From positions 30,183-94,182 of the forward strand of contig NZ_KB902184.1 in NCBI RefSeq assembly GCF_000379425.1: a DNA stretch of 64,000 nt, given 5' to 3'. This DNA comes from Corynebacterium lubricantis DSM 45231. Lineage in GTDB: Bacteria > Actinomycetota > Actinomycetes > Mycobacteriales > Mycobacteriaceae. The translations under genes and the position numbers were made by a program. The notes under the pieces were generated by a model that saw only the letters and a program-made list of their open reading frames with translations, ran no database searches and was not told where the DNA came from. Positions 1-8,512 of the stretch are shown here, in pieces. Numbering within the stretch: position 1 is the stretch's first letter; each line of letters opens with the position of its first letter.

Positions 1-889
1 GCTCCGAGCCGAATGCCGTGCCCGAGGAGGCAACCGCGGTTTTCACACCGGCGGCGTGCATGGCCATCACGTCGGTGTAGCCTTCCACCACCACGGCCTG
101 GTGGCCCGTGGCGATGTGCTTTTTAGCCAGGTCCACGCCGAAGAGCACCTTGGACTTCGAATACAGCATCGTGTCCGAGGTGTTCATGTACTTGCCCATG
201 TTGTCATCGTCGAAAAGCTTGCGGGCGCCGAAGCCAATGACGTTGCCGGAGAGATCCTTAATCGGCCACAGCAGGCGGCGGTGGAACTTATCAATCGGGC
301 CGCGCCTGCCCATGGTGGATATACCGGCCGCCTCCAGCTCCTTAAAGTCGAAGCCCTTGCGCAGCAGGTGCTTTGTGGTGGTGTCCCAGCCGCCCGGCGC
401 GTAACCGCACTCGAACTCATAGATGATCTCCTGGCCGAAGCCGCGGTTGAGCAGGAAATCGCGCGCGGGCGCCGCTTCAGGGGTTTCTAGTTGTTCGCGG
501 TAGAACTCGTGGGCCGCTTTGTTGGCGGCGATGAGGCGGGCGCGGGTACCGGGTTTAACATCGCGCGCGCCGGTGGATCCGCCCTGGTAGTTGATGTGGT
601 AGCCGATGGTTTCGGCGACCGACTCCACTGCCTCGGGGAAGGTCAGGTGTTCCATTTCCATGAGGAAGGAAAACACGTCGCCGCCCTTGCCCGTGGAGAA
701 GCAGTGGTAGTAGCCGCGCGCGGGGCGCACGTGGAAGGACGGTGTCTTCTCGTCCTTGAATGGGCTGAGTCCCTTCATCGAATCGTGCCCGGCGGGTTTG
801 AGTTGGACGTACTCGCCGACGATTTCTTCGATGTGAGCGCGCTCGCGGATTGCCTGTACGTCGGAATCCGGAATTCTGCCCTTTGCCAT
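1..889 (-). CDS. dnaG: DNA primase DnaG, N-terminal part (cut by window edge)
   Basis: Primase that synthesises RNA primers at the replication fork. The start is the ATG at 887-889 (MAKGRIPDSD); about 296 residues are in the window and the C-terminal half lies outside. The N-terminal zinc-binding region is recognisable (GLSPFKDEKTPSF, then YHCFSTGKGGDVFSF), followed by the primase core and the start of the Toprim domain with VVEGYTDVMA. Odd point: the usual CxxH...CxxC ligands read S42, K45, C63, T66, so three of the four zinc ligands are missing. The catalytic core looks normal. It is divergent from the RNase gene, and dgt lies nearby as in other corynebacteria. Identity is very secure; loss of zinc binding is inferred from the residues. 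Confidence 0.96.
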   Translation of the reverse strand, partial: MAKGRIPDSDVQAIRERAHIEEIVGEYVQLKPAGHDSMKGLSPFKDEKTPSFHVRPARGYYHCFSTGKGGDVFSFLMEMEHLTFPEAVESVAETIGYHINYQGGSTGARDVKPGTRARLIAANKAAHEFYREQLETPEAAPARDFLLNRGFGQEIIYEFECGYAPGGWDTTTKHLLRKGFDFKELEAAGISTMGRRGPIDKFHRRLLWPIKDLSGNVIGFGARKLFDDDNMGKYMNTSDTMLYSKSKVLFGVDLAKKHIATGHQAVVVEGYTDVMAMHAAGVKTAVASSGTAFGSE

Positions 890-1023
890 ATCGGCAATAC
901 TACCGCGCGGGTCAAATTACTAATGTGCCCAAAATCACTTCTGGCGATTAATGCATCATGGGCTGGTCATAGCGACGCATTCCGGCAGGGCACAAGATGA
1001 GCCTGCAAGTAATCCCATTTCTT

Positions 1024-1041
1024 GCATTGCATCGGCAATGC
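1024..1041 (+). other. Small hairpin upstream of the RNase gene
   Basis: Perfect 7-bp inverted repeat GCATTGC / GCAATGC with a 4-nt loop, ending 35 bases before the RNase start. It may be part of the untranslated leader between dnaG and the RNase gene. Function unknown. Confidence 0.35.
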
Positions 1042-1076
1042 GGGAAGTTTTTGCCGGTCATGTCACAATGTGGGCC

Positions 1077-1541
1077 ATGGCTGAGCAGTCTTCCCCGGGC
1101 AAGAAATCAAAGAAATCTGTGCCCGCAATCATCGCGGGCGTCGCCCTTGTTGCTATCGCCGGATTCTTTGGCATCGACCTCGCCGGTGACTCGTCGAGCT
1201 CCTCGAGTGCTACGCAATCGTCGTCAAGCGCCCCTAGTGCTCCAAGCGATGAATGCGCGCTTGCCACCCTGCCTGCCGAGGCCCACGACACGCTCGACGA
1301 TATCTCTACCGGCGGCCCCTTCGACTACCCCGACAACGACGGGACCCGCTTCGGCAACTACGAGGGCAACCTGCCCGACGAGCCTTCCGGCTACTACCGC
1401 GAATACACGGTGGAAACCCCCGGCCTGAACCACCGCGGCGCGAAGCGCATTGTCACCGGCGGCGGCAGCGAAACCGATCCTGAGGTGGTCTTCTACACCG
1501 ACGACCACTACGAAACCTTCTGCGAGGTGCCAGATGCATAA
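1077..1541 (+). CDS. Membrane-anchored guanyl-specific ribonuclease (RNase Sa / N1-T1 family)
   Basis: 154-residue protein with a short basic N-terminus, one hydrophobic segment (about residues 15-36), a Ser-rich linker (38-57) and a C-terminal RNase domain (58-154). The domain lines up with Streptomyces RNase Sa: the catalytic trio is E109 (in REYTV), R124 (in RGAKRI) and H144 (in DDHYETF), guanine-contact E96 is in place, and C60 and C149 match the Sa disulfide. It should cut RNA after G outside the membrane. The start ATG at 1077 gives MAEQSS; an in-frame ATG nine bases upstream (1068) is an alternative. Its stop overlaps the barstar-like gene by 8 nt, which points to an enzyme-inhibitor pair. 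Confidence 0.9.
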   Translation: MAEQSSPGKKSKKSVPAIIAGVALVAIAGFFGIDLAGDSSSSSSATQSSSSAPSAPSDECALATLPAEAHDTLDDISTGGPFDYPDNDGTRFGNYEGNLPDEPSGYYREYTVETPGLNHRGAKRIVTGGGSETDPEVVFYTDDHYETFCEVPDA

Positions 1542-1797
1542 CCAACGGCACAATCGTGCTTTCAACCCAATCCTGCTCACGGGCGAGATCGATACCCTCC
1601 AGGACCTCTATACGGGCATCGCCGACGTGGTTTACTCCACCGAGCGCCCGGCACCCACCAACCTCGATGGGCTCGCCGATATGTTGCGAGAGTCGCACGT
1701 GCGCAAGGTAATCACGTCGCATTGGTCGCTTGACGACGATGACTCGCGCAAAGTCGGCCAAGTGTTTAAAGACCTCGGCGTGCACTTGGTGCGCTAG
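1534..1797 (+). CDS. Barstar-family ribonuclease inhibitor
   Basis: 87-residue protein matching the barstar fold: an N-terminal strand ILLTGEI, helix 1 with DLYTGIADV, and the NLDGLADML helix that in barstar carries the barnase-blocking Asp (here D45). The C-terminal strand is VHLVR. The start ATG lies inside the last codons of the RNase gene (8-nt overlap, ATGCATAA), so the two should be translationally coupled. The inferred role is to neutralise RNase that fails to leave the cytoplasm. It is followed by a GC-rich hairpin before the convergent dgt gene. Confidence 0.82.
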   Translation: MHNQRHNRAFNPILLTGEIDTLQDLYTGIADVVYSTERPAPTNLDGLADMLRESHVRKVITSHWSLDDDDSRKVGQVFKDLGVHLVR

Positions 1798-1802
1798 ATT
1801 CT

Positions 1803-1818
1803 GGGGAGTATGCTCCCC
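1803..1818. terminator. Short GC-rich hairpin between convergent genes
   Basis: GGGGAG / CTCCCC inverted repeat with loop TATG, placed between the barstar-like stop and the dgt stop. There is no T-tract, so it is only a candidate bidirectional terminator. Confidence 0.4.
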
Positions 1819-3092
1819 TAGCCCATAAAGAAACCAGACAATCCCGAGGCGCGCTTCGCGGTACGCTCGAGGCGCGACTCTGTCATCGAGGCGATCTGGT
1901 CGATGACCACGCGGGCGCGCTGCTGATTATTCTCCGCTTCCTCCCACCACTGGCGATAAATGGTGTCGAGTGTGCCCGGCGCGCCCTGGGTGATGTAATC
2001 GTGCACGCGATTAATGCGGTCGCGCTGGCGGTTCTGACGGCGAATGTGCGCGGGCATATCCATGACGTAGAGCACCGCGATGGTTTTCAGCAGGCGCACC
2101 TCTGCCTCCGCATCGGCTGGGATGACGAGCTGGCCGTGCATCCGGCCCAGCTGTGGTTGATTGGAGTTCAGCGTTGCTGTGGTGACTGCGCCAACATAGC
2201 GGCCGACGAGCTCACTGGTAAGTTTCTTCAGATTGGTCCAGCCGCGCAGTGTGTAGTCATAATCCGCGCCACCTTGAATGATCTGCAGGCCGCGGAGTCG
2301 GTCGGCGGCTTCGAGCAGTTCCTCGGCGGTGCCACCGAACGCGGCCGCACCCTTGTCCGCGAGGTTGGCCAGCTCGACCAGATCCCACAACACATTCAGG
2401 CTGATGCGCCCGGAGATGATGCCGTCTTCCACGTCGTGCACGGAGTAGGCGATGTCGTCGGAAAAGTCCATCACCTGCGCTTCCATGGGAGGCCGATCAT
2501 TTGTGTGGCCTTGGCGCACCCAGGCGAGGATCTCCGCGTCCTCGTCGTAGGAGCTGTATTTGCTGTTTTTCGTGCCGTCCGGGTTTGTGGCCGTCCACGG
2601 GTACTTGCAGGCGGCATCGAGCGCGGCACGGGTGAGATTGAGACCAAAAGAGCGATCGTCATGAAGCACTTTCGGCTCGAGCTTGGTCAGGATGCGCAGG
2701 GTCTGGGCGTTGCCCTCGAAGCCGCCAGCACCCTCGGCTAAGGCGTTGAGGGCCGTTTCGCCGTTGTGTCCGTACGGCGGGTGACCGATGTCGTGGGTCA
2801 GCCCGGCCATGTCGCACAGGTCGGGATCGAGGCCTAGGCCTGCGCCGATGCCGCGGGCAATCTGGCCGACCTCCAGGGAGTGCGTCAGCCTTGTGCGTGG
2901 AGTATCACCGTCTTGCGGGCCGACCACCTGAGTCTTGTCAGCCAGCCTGCGCAGGGCCGCGCTGTGCAGCACGCGAGCGCGGTCGCGAGAGAAAACGCCC
3001 CGGTGATCGGACTCCGTATTGTCGTACAGGGAACCCTTGGGACCTTCGGGCGCAAAGCGCTGCATATCAGCGGCTGAATATTCGTAGGCCAT
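1818..3092 (-). CDS. dgt: Deoxyguanosinetriphosphate triphosphohydrolase-like protein
   Basis: 424-residue HD-domain dNTPase that hydrolyses dNTP to deoxynucleoside and triphosphate. The HD metal site is visible: H71 in LTHSLEVGQ, H100-D101 in LTHDIGHPPYGHNG, and a later Asp in VMDFSDDIAYSVHDVEDG. RTRLTHSLEV and the C-terminal ERTAKRASGLSGFF fit the actinobacterial Dgt type. The start chosen is MAYEYSAADM at 3092; a longer reading to 3449 runs antisense into the TPM gene and is not credible. It lies between dnaG and glyS, as in related genomes. Confidence 0.95.
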   Translation of the reverse strand: MAYEYSAADMQRFAPEGPKGSLYDNTESDHRGVFSRDRARVLHSAALRRLADKTQVVGPQDGDTPRTRLTHSLEVGQIARGIGAGLGLDPDLCDMAGLTHDIGHPPYGHNGETALNALAEGAGGFEGNAQTLRILTKLEPKVLHDDRSFGLNLTRAALDAACKYPWTATNPDGTKNSKYSSYDEDAEILAWVRQGHTNDRPPMEAQVMDFSDDIAYSVHDVEDGIISGRISLNVLWDLVELANLADKGAAAFGGTAEELLEAADRLRGLQIIQGGADYDYTLRGWTNLKKLTSELVGRYVGAVTTATLNSNQPQLGRMHGQLVIPADAEAEVRLLKTIAVLYVMDMPAHIRRQNRQRDRINRVHDYITQGAPGTLDTIYRQWWEEAENNQQRARVVIDQIASMTESRLERTAKRASGLSGFFMG

Positions 3093-3197
3093 AACAATTT
3101 TTAGCCTACTTCGTTCGTGCGCAAATACCTGGCGGACACAGCATGCTATTCCTTCACTTTCAGGCACTATTGCCCAAGTCCCGGTAAGTTGTACACC

Positions 3198-5216
3198 ATG
3201 AACGCGCGTTATTTGAAAGTACTTCTCACCGCCCCCGTCGTCGGCGGTGCACTCGGGTTGGCCGCCTTCGCCGGCCCCGCTGCTTCCGCGTGGGCCACAC
3301 CGGCCGTGTCCATCCAAGCACAGGTTGGACAGGCTGAACAGTCCACCGAATTGGCTCCAAGCCGGCTGACCGACACTGTGACAGACGTGTCCGGTGTGCT
3401 CTCGTCGACCGACATCCAAGCTATCGACGACGCCATCCGGCAACTGCAAACAGAGAAGAACCTACAGGCCTACGTGGTCTACCTGCCGTCTTTCGGAACG
3501 TATACCCCCGAGCAATGGACGCAGGAAGCCGTGGCAGCCAATGGTGGGGGTAACACCGCGGTGTTAGCCATCTCCCCTGAGGAGCGCCTTTTCGGTTTTT
3601 ATGGTGGCTCGCAGTGGAACGATGCCGACCTAGACACGGTTTATAACGCCACGTATGAGCGGCTGACCCAAGATGATTGGGCGGGTGCCGCCGTTGAGGG
3701 CCTGACCTCTGTTACTGCGGGAGGCGGAAACGGTGAGAACGCGGCCTGGCTGGCAGCCGGTGGCGGCGCGGTTGTTGTCGCCGGTGGTGGTCTCTGGGCG
3801 TATTCACGCCGGAACAAGAAGAAGCAATCGGCAGCCAACCTCGCCGACGGCCGTGAGATCGACCCGAGCGATATCCGCGCGCTCAACCGGCTGCCCACCG
3901 AAACCCTCGAGCAGCTCGCGCAGGACACCTTGGTCTCTGTCGACGAATCGCTGCGCTTGGGCCAAGAGGAACTCACGCTGGCCAACAATGAGTTCGGCCC
4001 TGAGCGCACTCGTCCATTTACCGCGGCGATGAACTCGGCGAATTCTGCCCTGCAGCGCGCCTACAAAATCCAGCACCGTCTCACCGACTCTATCCCCGAG
4101 ACCGAGCCCGAAAAGCGCGGCATGCTCGTGGACATCATTTCCTCGGCCGGTCAGGCCGACCAGGAATTGGGGCGCCGCGCGGAGGAATTCTCGGAGATGC
4201 GCGATCTGCTCATTCAAGCCCCCGATGTGATTGACACGATTACCCAGCGCACCGTGGCTATCCGGACCCGCATTGAACCCGCTCGGGCCACCCTGGCTGA
4301 TCTGAAGTCGCGCTACAACGACAACATGCTTGAATCCATCTCCGACAACGTGGACTTGGCCACCGCGTCACTGGCGGAATCCGAGAAGGCACTGGATACC
4401 GCGCGCGAACTAGAGGCAAAGCCAGCCGGACAGCAGGGCGCGCTTGTCGATGTCATCCGCACCGCGGAGCACGCCGTCGAAGTGGCCGACCACATGTTGG
4501 AATCTGTCGAACACGCGGATGTCAATATTCAGAACGCGCAGAATAACCTACCGGCTCTCTTCCAGGAGATTCGCGAAGAAATCGACCAGCTGGGCCAGCT
4601 CCAGGGCGCTGCGTCTTCGGGCGCGCAGATTAATGTGGAGAAAGTCGAGGTGCTACGCACCCGCGCCGCGCAGGTGCTGGAGGAATCCCAACAGGTGTCC
4701 ACTACGGATCCGCTGTCTGCCTATACCAATCTGACTCACCTGGACGCGGACCTCGACGAAGCCATCGCCGAGGTCCAGGGCATCGCACAAGACCAGCAGC
4801 GGATGCTGGGTATTCTGGACCAGCAGCTCAGCGCCGCGTCTGCCCAGATTCAAGGTGCAGAAGACATGATTGCGTCTTATGGCCGAGTCGTAGACTCGAA
4901 CGCTCGTACTCTGCTGGCCGAAGCGAAGCACCAGCACGCCAGCGCCGTAAATAGCCGTGTGCAAGATACTCGCGGGGCCATTGACCTCGCCCGCGCCGCA
5001 ACCGAGACGGCACGGCGTGCCGCCGACGCGGCGAAGAACAACATCAACCAGCACCGCCAGCGCCAAGCCTCCAGCACCTTCGGCGATGTTGCCCAAGGCA
5101 TCATCATCGGCTCGATGCTTTCCGGCGGACGTGGCGGTGGAGGCTTCGGAGGGGGCGGCGGCTTCGGAGGAGGCGGCGGCGGCGGGGGCGGTGGCTTCCG
5201 CGGAGGATCCTTCTAG
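3198..5216 (+). CDS. TPM-domain (YgcG/DUF477-type) envelope protein with long coiled coil
   Basis: 672 residues. Order: signal peptide (about 1-35, cleavage near ASAWA-TP), TPM domain (about 58-172, with TDVSGVLSSTDI and AVLAISPEERLFGFYGG), a transmembrane helix (about 183-203) followed by basic RRNKKKQ, a long Ala/Glu/Gln-rich helical region (about 210-640) likely to form coiled coils, and a Gly-rich tail ending GGFRGGSF. TPM domains act as acid phosphatases or as assembly factors; the substrate here is unknown. With this topology the TPM domain is outside and the long coil is cytoplasmic. The start ATG at 3198 is chosen because the signal peptide begins there. Confidence 0.85.
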   Translation: MNARYLKVLLTAPVVGGALGLAAFAGPAASAWATPAVSIQAQVGQAEQSTELAPSRLTDTVTDVSGVLSSTDIQAIDDAIRQLQTEKNLQAYVVYLPSFGTYTPEQWTQEAVAANGGGNTAVLAISPEERLFGFYGGSQWNDADLDTVYNATYERLTQDDWAGAAVEGLTSVTAGGGNGENAAWLAAGGGAVVVAGGGLWAYSRRNKKKQSAANLADGREIDPSDIRALNRLPTETLEQLAQDTLVSVDESLRLGQEELTLANNEFGPERTRPFTAAMNSANSALQRAYKIQHRLTDSIPETEPEKRGMLVDIISSAGQADQELGRRAEEFSEMRDLLIQAPDVIDTITQRTVAIRTRIEPARATLADLKSRYNDNMLESISDNVDLATASLAESEKALDTARELEAKPAGQQGALVDVIRTAEHAVEVADHMLESVEHADVNIQNAQNNLPALFQEIREEIDQLGQLQGAASSGAQINVEKVEVLRTRAAQVLEESQQVSTTDPLSAYTNLTHLDADLDEAIAEVQGIAQDQQRMLGILDQQLSAASAQIQGAEDMIASYGRVVDSNARTLLAEAKHQHASAVNSRVQDTRGAIDLARAATETARRAADAAKNNINQHRQRQASSTFGDVAQGIIIGSMLSGGRGGGGFGGGGGFGGGGGGGGGGFRGGSF

Positions 5217-5229
5217 GAAAAATTCCTAG
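5213..5229. terminator. Palindrome containing both convergent stop codons
   Basis: CTAGGAA-AAA-TTCCTAG, a perfect 7-bp stem with a 3-nt loop. The TAG of the TPM gene (5214-5216) and the TAG of the facing minus gene (5226-5228) sit in opposite arms. The A/T-rich centre could work as a compact bidirectional terminator; this is inference. Confidence 0.4.
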
Positions 5230-5711
5230 GTCAGGGTCCGGCGCACCGGCGAGTCCACCAACACCAGCCCCCACGTCATAAATACAAGATCGATGGGGGG
5301 CGCGTCGTCGACAGCTGGACCGTCGAGGACCTCCACCTTGCCCGAAATGAGTGGGCGCACCGTGGCCACGACATTATTGCGCGTATCGGTGATCTCGCGC
5401 TGCTTGCTCCACCACTGCGTGCGATCGAGTAAATACTTGCGCCCGTCGCAGGTGGCCTCGAGGTGCGAGATGGTAAAACCAACCTGCACCATGCGGTACA
5501 ACTTCCCGTTGTCGGAGGTAGCGCGCACGGTGAAATGCTGTGGGCCGGGGCTGTACTCGATGAGGAGACGCCTGCCACCCACAATGAGCACATCCGAACG
5601 TACCTGGGCGATCGAGCGGCCGTAGGAATCGAACAATTCATTACCGTCCCACACCCACTTGTCACCCGAGGTGTCCGAGAAAATGCCCGCTTTGTTGGTC
5701 ACGTAAACCAC
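5226..5711 (-). CDS. Conserved hypothetical protein, paralogue of the next upstream gene
   Basis: 161 residues, no signal peptide and no clear membrane helix. It is predicted to be beta-rich, with repeated short strand patterns (GGRRLLIEYS, GRKYLLDRTQWW). The C-terminal motif PPIDLVFMTWGLVLVD resembles that of the upstream gene, suggesting a tandem duplication that later diverged. The strand pattern faintly recalls LURP/tubby-like barrels, but I cannot assign a family. It overlaps the upstream gene by 13 nt and is probably co-transcribed with it. Function unknown. Confidence 0.7.
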   Translation of the reverse strand: MVYVTNKAGIFSDTSGDKWVWDGNELFDSYGRSIAQVRSDVLIVGGRRLLIEYSPGPQHFTVRATSDNGKLYRMVQVGFTISHLEATCDGRKYLLDRTQWWSKQREITDTRNNVVATVRPLISGKVEVLDGPAVDDAPPIDLVFMTWGLVLVDSPVRRTLT

Positions 5712-6208
5712 ACAATGACAGCCACGATAGACAGCAGCACGAGCGTCGCAATGAGCGCGTTGCTTGTGCCCATGGTCTTCTTCTCAAGCACAAGGCGTGA
5801 GACCCACGCCAGGGCCACGATGTCCGTGAGCGGGAGGTCAGTCTCGCCCTCGAACTCGAGGTTGGCCTGGCGCACGCCCTGGCTCTTCCCGGAGAACTGA
5901 GCGACCTTCTGGCCACGCTCGTCATCGATGATCCAGTCGCTCGATTCCTCGTTGATCAACTGGTATCCGCGGCCCTCGACGGTGACGGGAATATGCTTCT
6001 CGCGCTTTGTTGGGCCCGAACGCACGATCTCCTTGCCGTCCACAGTGGCCACAGCACCGGAAACCTCTGTATAAGCTAGGTCCCAGCGCTCGCCATCGAC
6101 CAGCGCCGAGCGCTCGTCGAAAATTGCGAGCGTTTCTGGGCCGTCTTCCACCATCAGCTTTGGCTTATCGCGGTCCTTGCGATCCCAAGACACCCAGTGC
6201 ATTAGCAA
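5699..6208 (-). CDS. Conserved hypothetical protein with C-terminal membrane helix
   Basis: 169 residues (167 if the second Met at 6202 is used). Soluble beta-rich part (1-125), then [19 protein letters not shown], then a hydrophobic C-terminal helix (about 147-168, [18 protein letters not shown]), so it is probably tail-anchored. The D-x-V-x3-W-x4-LVL pattern is shared with the downstream gene, which lacks this tail helix. The start overlaps or abuts the glyS stop, so it may be read from the glyS transcript. Function unknown. Confidence 0.7.
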   Translation of the reverse strand: MLMHWVSWDRKDRDKPKLMVEDGPETLAIFDERSALVDGERWDLAYTEVSGAVATVDGKEIVRSGPTKREKHIPVTVEGRGYQLINEESSDWIIDDERGQKVAQFSGKSQGVRQANLEFEGETDLPLTDIVALAWVSRLVLEKKTMGTSNALIATLVLLSIVAVIVWFT

Positions 6209-7584
6209 CCCACCAAGCGAGCTGCGAGGTACGCCTCCAGCTCGTCGAGCGAAACGCGCTCTTGTTCCATTGAGTCGCGCTCGCGGACGGTGACGGCGTT
6301 GTCCTCGAGCGAATTGAAGTCATAGGTCACGCAGAACGGGGTACCGATCTCATCCTGGCGGCGGTAACGACGGCCGATGGCGCCGGAAGTGTCGTAGTCC
6401 ACGTTCCAGTTCGCGCGCAGCTTGTCAGCCAGCTCCTTCGCCGGACCCGAAAGCTCGTCCTTCTTCGACAGCGGCAGGACGGCAACCTTCACTGGTGAGA
6501 GGCGACGATCCAGCTTGAGCACGACGCGCTTGTCTACACCACCCTTGGAGTTTGGAGCCTCGTCCTCGTGGTAGGCATCGATCAAGAAGGCCATCAGTGC
6601 GCGACCGAGACCCGCCGCAGGCTCAATGGTGAATGGAATCCAGCGCTCTTCATTTTCCTGGTCATAGTAGGACAGGTCCTCGCCGGAGCCCTCGGAGTGC
6701 ACGCGGAGGTCGTAGTCCGTACGGTTCGCAATGCCTTCGAGCTCGCCCCACTTGGTGCCTGCGAACTCGTAGGCGTACTCGATGTCCACGGTGCGCTTGG
6801 AGTAGTGCGAAAGCTTTTCCTTCGGGTGCTCGTAGAGGCGCAGATTCTCCTCACGGATGCCCAGGTCCTTGTACCACTGGAATCGGTTGTCAATCCAGTA
6901 CTGGTGCCATTCTTCGTCGGTACCTGGTTTGACGAAGAACTCCATCTCCATCTGCTCGAACTCGCGGGTACGGAAAATGAAGTTGCCCGGGGTGATCTCG
7001 TTACGGAAGGACTTACCAATGTTGGCGATGCCGAATGGAGGCTTCATACGAGACGACGTCATAACGTTTTTGAAGTTGACGAAAATTCCCTGTGCGGTCT
7101 CTGGGCGCATGTAGTGCAGACCCTCCTCGTCGTTCACAGGACCGAGGTAGGTCTTCATCAGACCAGAGAACTCGCGTGGCTCGGTCCAGTTACCTGGCTG
7201 GCCCGTCTCCGGATCGTTGATATCAGCTAGACCATTGACTGGCGGGTGGCCATGCTTCTCTTCGTAAGCCTCCAGCAAGTGATCGGCGCGGTAGCGCTTG
7301 TTGGTGTGCAGAGACTCCACCAATGGGTCGGTGAATACTTCGACGTGACCGGAAGTCTCCCAGACCTGTCGTGGCAGGATGATTGACGTATCTACGCCCA
7401 CAACGTCAGAGCGGGACTGCACCATGTGGCGCCACCACTGGCGCTTGATGTTGTCTTTGAGTTCGACACCGAGCGGACCGTAATCCCATGCGGAGCGAGT
7501 ACCGCCATAGATTTCGCCTGCAGGGTAGACCAAACCTCGGCGCTTACACAGGTTTACAACGGTATCAATCACGGACGCGGCCAT
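6202..7584 (-). CDS. glyS: Glycyl-tRNA synthetase (single-chain class II)
   Basis: 460 residues, normal for the homodimeric bacterial/eukaryal-type GlyRS. It attaches glycine to tRNA-Gly in the cytoplasm. Visible features: N-terminal [22 protein letters not shown], class II motif 2 around [25 protein letters not shown], motif 3 with [19 protein letters not shown], and a C-terminal anticodon-binding domain with the [19 protein letters not shown] stretch [19 protein letters not shown] good ribosome binding site (AGAGGAG) precedes the ATG at 7584. Confidence 0.98.
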   Translation of the reverse strand: MAASVIDTVVNLCKRRGLVYPAGEIYGGTRSAWDYGPLGVELKDNIKRQWWRHMVQSRSDVVGVDTSIILPRQVWETSGHVEVFTDPLVESLHTNKRYRADHLLEAYEEKHGHPPVNGLADINDPETGQPGNWTEPREFSGLMKTYLGPVNDEEGLHYMRPETAQGIFVNFKNVMTSSRMKPPFGIANIGKSFRNEITPGNFIFRTREFEQMEMEFFVKPGTDEEWHQYWIDNRFQWYKDLGIREENLRLYEHPKEKLSHYSKRTVDIEYAYEFAGTKWGELEGIANRTDYDLRVHSEGSGEDLSYYDQENEERWIPFTIEPAAGLGRALMAFLIDAYHEDEAPNSKGGVDKRVVLKLDRRLSPVKVAVLPLSKKDELSGPAKELADKLRANWNVDYDTSGAIGRRYRRQDEIGTPFCVTYDFNSLEDNAVTVRERDSMEQERVSLDELEAYLAARLVGC

Positions 7585-7670
7585 GGAAAGGGTTCTCCTC
7601 TGGTAGGGGGATTAAAACTTTTCCCTAGTTTAGCCGTCGATGAGATTCTCTTCAGCAGTCCCCCTTAGAC

Positions 7671-7699
7671 TTGACAAACTTGCTAATCTTGTTTACATA
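7671..7699 (+). promoter_or_regulatory. Candidate sigma-A type promoter for znr-zur
   Basis: TTGACA, 17-bp spacer, TACATA. It lies in the AT-rich stretch 7585-7882 between glyS and the ArsR-type regulator and would give a leader of roughly 175 bases. A second -10-like TATAAA is near 7795. No clear Zur or ArsR operator was recognised. Confidence 0.5.
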
Positions 7700-7882
7700 T
7701 CAATGTTACTGAATACCGCCCCGGGTATCCCCCCCATCTTAGGGTTACTTAAAAATTCATTTAACGCGGCACATTTCGGTAAACTATTGTTGTATAAACT
7801 AAATATTAATCAGTTGTCCACCGATATCCACGCATAGAATGCCCGGCTACAAGTGGTTGAAATTAATGAAAGAAGCAAGAGC

Positions 7883-8380
7883 ATGCCAGAACGTCAAGCG
7901 GTCGGAGACGCCGACATTTCCGCCGCTACCCGGGTTATCAGTGCCCTGGATTCTCCTCTGCGGATGAAAATTCTCGCCCTCTTAAATGAGCGCAGCCATG
8001 TCGTGCACGAACTTGTTTCTGCGCTGGAAAAGTCTCAGCCCCTAGTCAGCCAGCACCTTCGCGTGTTGAAGAAAGCCGGCCTGGTCAACGCCGATCGCAT
8101 GGGCCGTGAGGTCGTCTACAGCCTGGCAGCCCCTGAGGCGATCGAGCTAATCCTGAACGCTGCTGCAATTGCAGGCGATCTGGAAGTAACAGAACCTGCC
8201 GCTGTGTTCGACGCTGAAAGAGACGACTTGAAAGAACTACGCTCCCAGACCGCAACCACGGTGCCTTCCACTCCGGATTCCAATGGGGTCGCGGCAGCTG
8301 CCCTCATTGGCGTACCGAATGAAAACTCCGCCGATGTGGATCCAGGAGTGGTTCCACAAACGCCAAGTCCGATTAACTAA
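7883..8380 (+). CDS. znr: ArsR-family metal-responsive regulator (Znr-like)
   Basis: 165 residues from the ATG at 7883, which has AAAGAAG just upstream; a GTG at 7853 would add ten residues. A winged helix-turn-helix fills residues about 12-95 (ALDSPLRMKILALLNE, then SQPLVSQHLRVLKKAGLV and the wing GREVVYSLA). The C-terminal 70 residues are low-complexity, Thr/Pro/Asn rich, and longer than in most ArsR proteins. Its position immediately upstream of zur matches the znr-zur pair of C. glutamicum, so zinc sensing is inferred from context; I do not see an obvious metal-ligand cluster. Confidence 0.8.
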   Translation: MPERQAVGDADISAATRVISALDSPLRMKILALLNERSHVVHELVSALEKSQPLVSQHLRVLKKAGLVNADRMGREVVYSLAAPEAIELILNAAAIAGDLEVTEPAAVFDAERDDLKELRSQTATTVPSTPDSNGVAAAALIGVPNENSADVDPGVVPQTPSPIN

Positions 8381-8445
8381 GGCTTAACTAAGGTTTCCAC
8401 GCGGTTAGGTGCTATTTTCTGTAAGCTATTTGTTGTTTCCGCTTA

Positions 8446-8473
8446 CTCAGTCTCTTAACCTCAGTCTCTTAAC
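8446..8473 (+). repeat. Exact tandem duplication of a 14-mer in the zur leader
   Basis: CTCAGTCTCTTAAC occurs twice head-to-tail (8446-8459 and 8460-8473), 40 bases before the zur start. The flanks also carry GGCTTAACTAAGG and GGTTAGG-like words. It could be a slippage product or a doubled protein-binding site in the znr-zur intergenic region. Confidence 0.85.
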
Positions 8474-8512
8474 GATGTACCTCAACGGCTACACGTGTTG
8501 GCAAGGAGCCCA

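Noticed and set aside
3093..3449. N-terminal extension of dgt
   Set aside because: It would be antisense to the signal peptide of the TPM protein and has no homology to Dgt.
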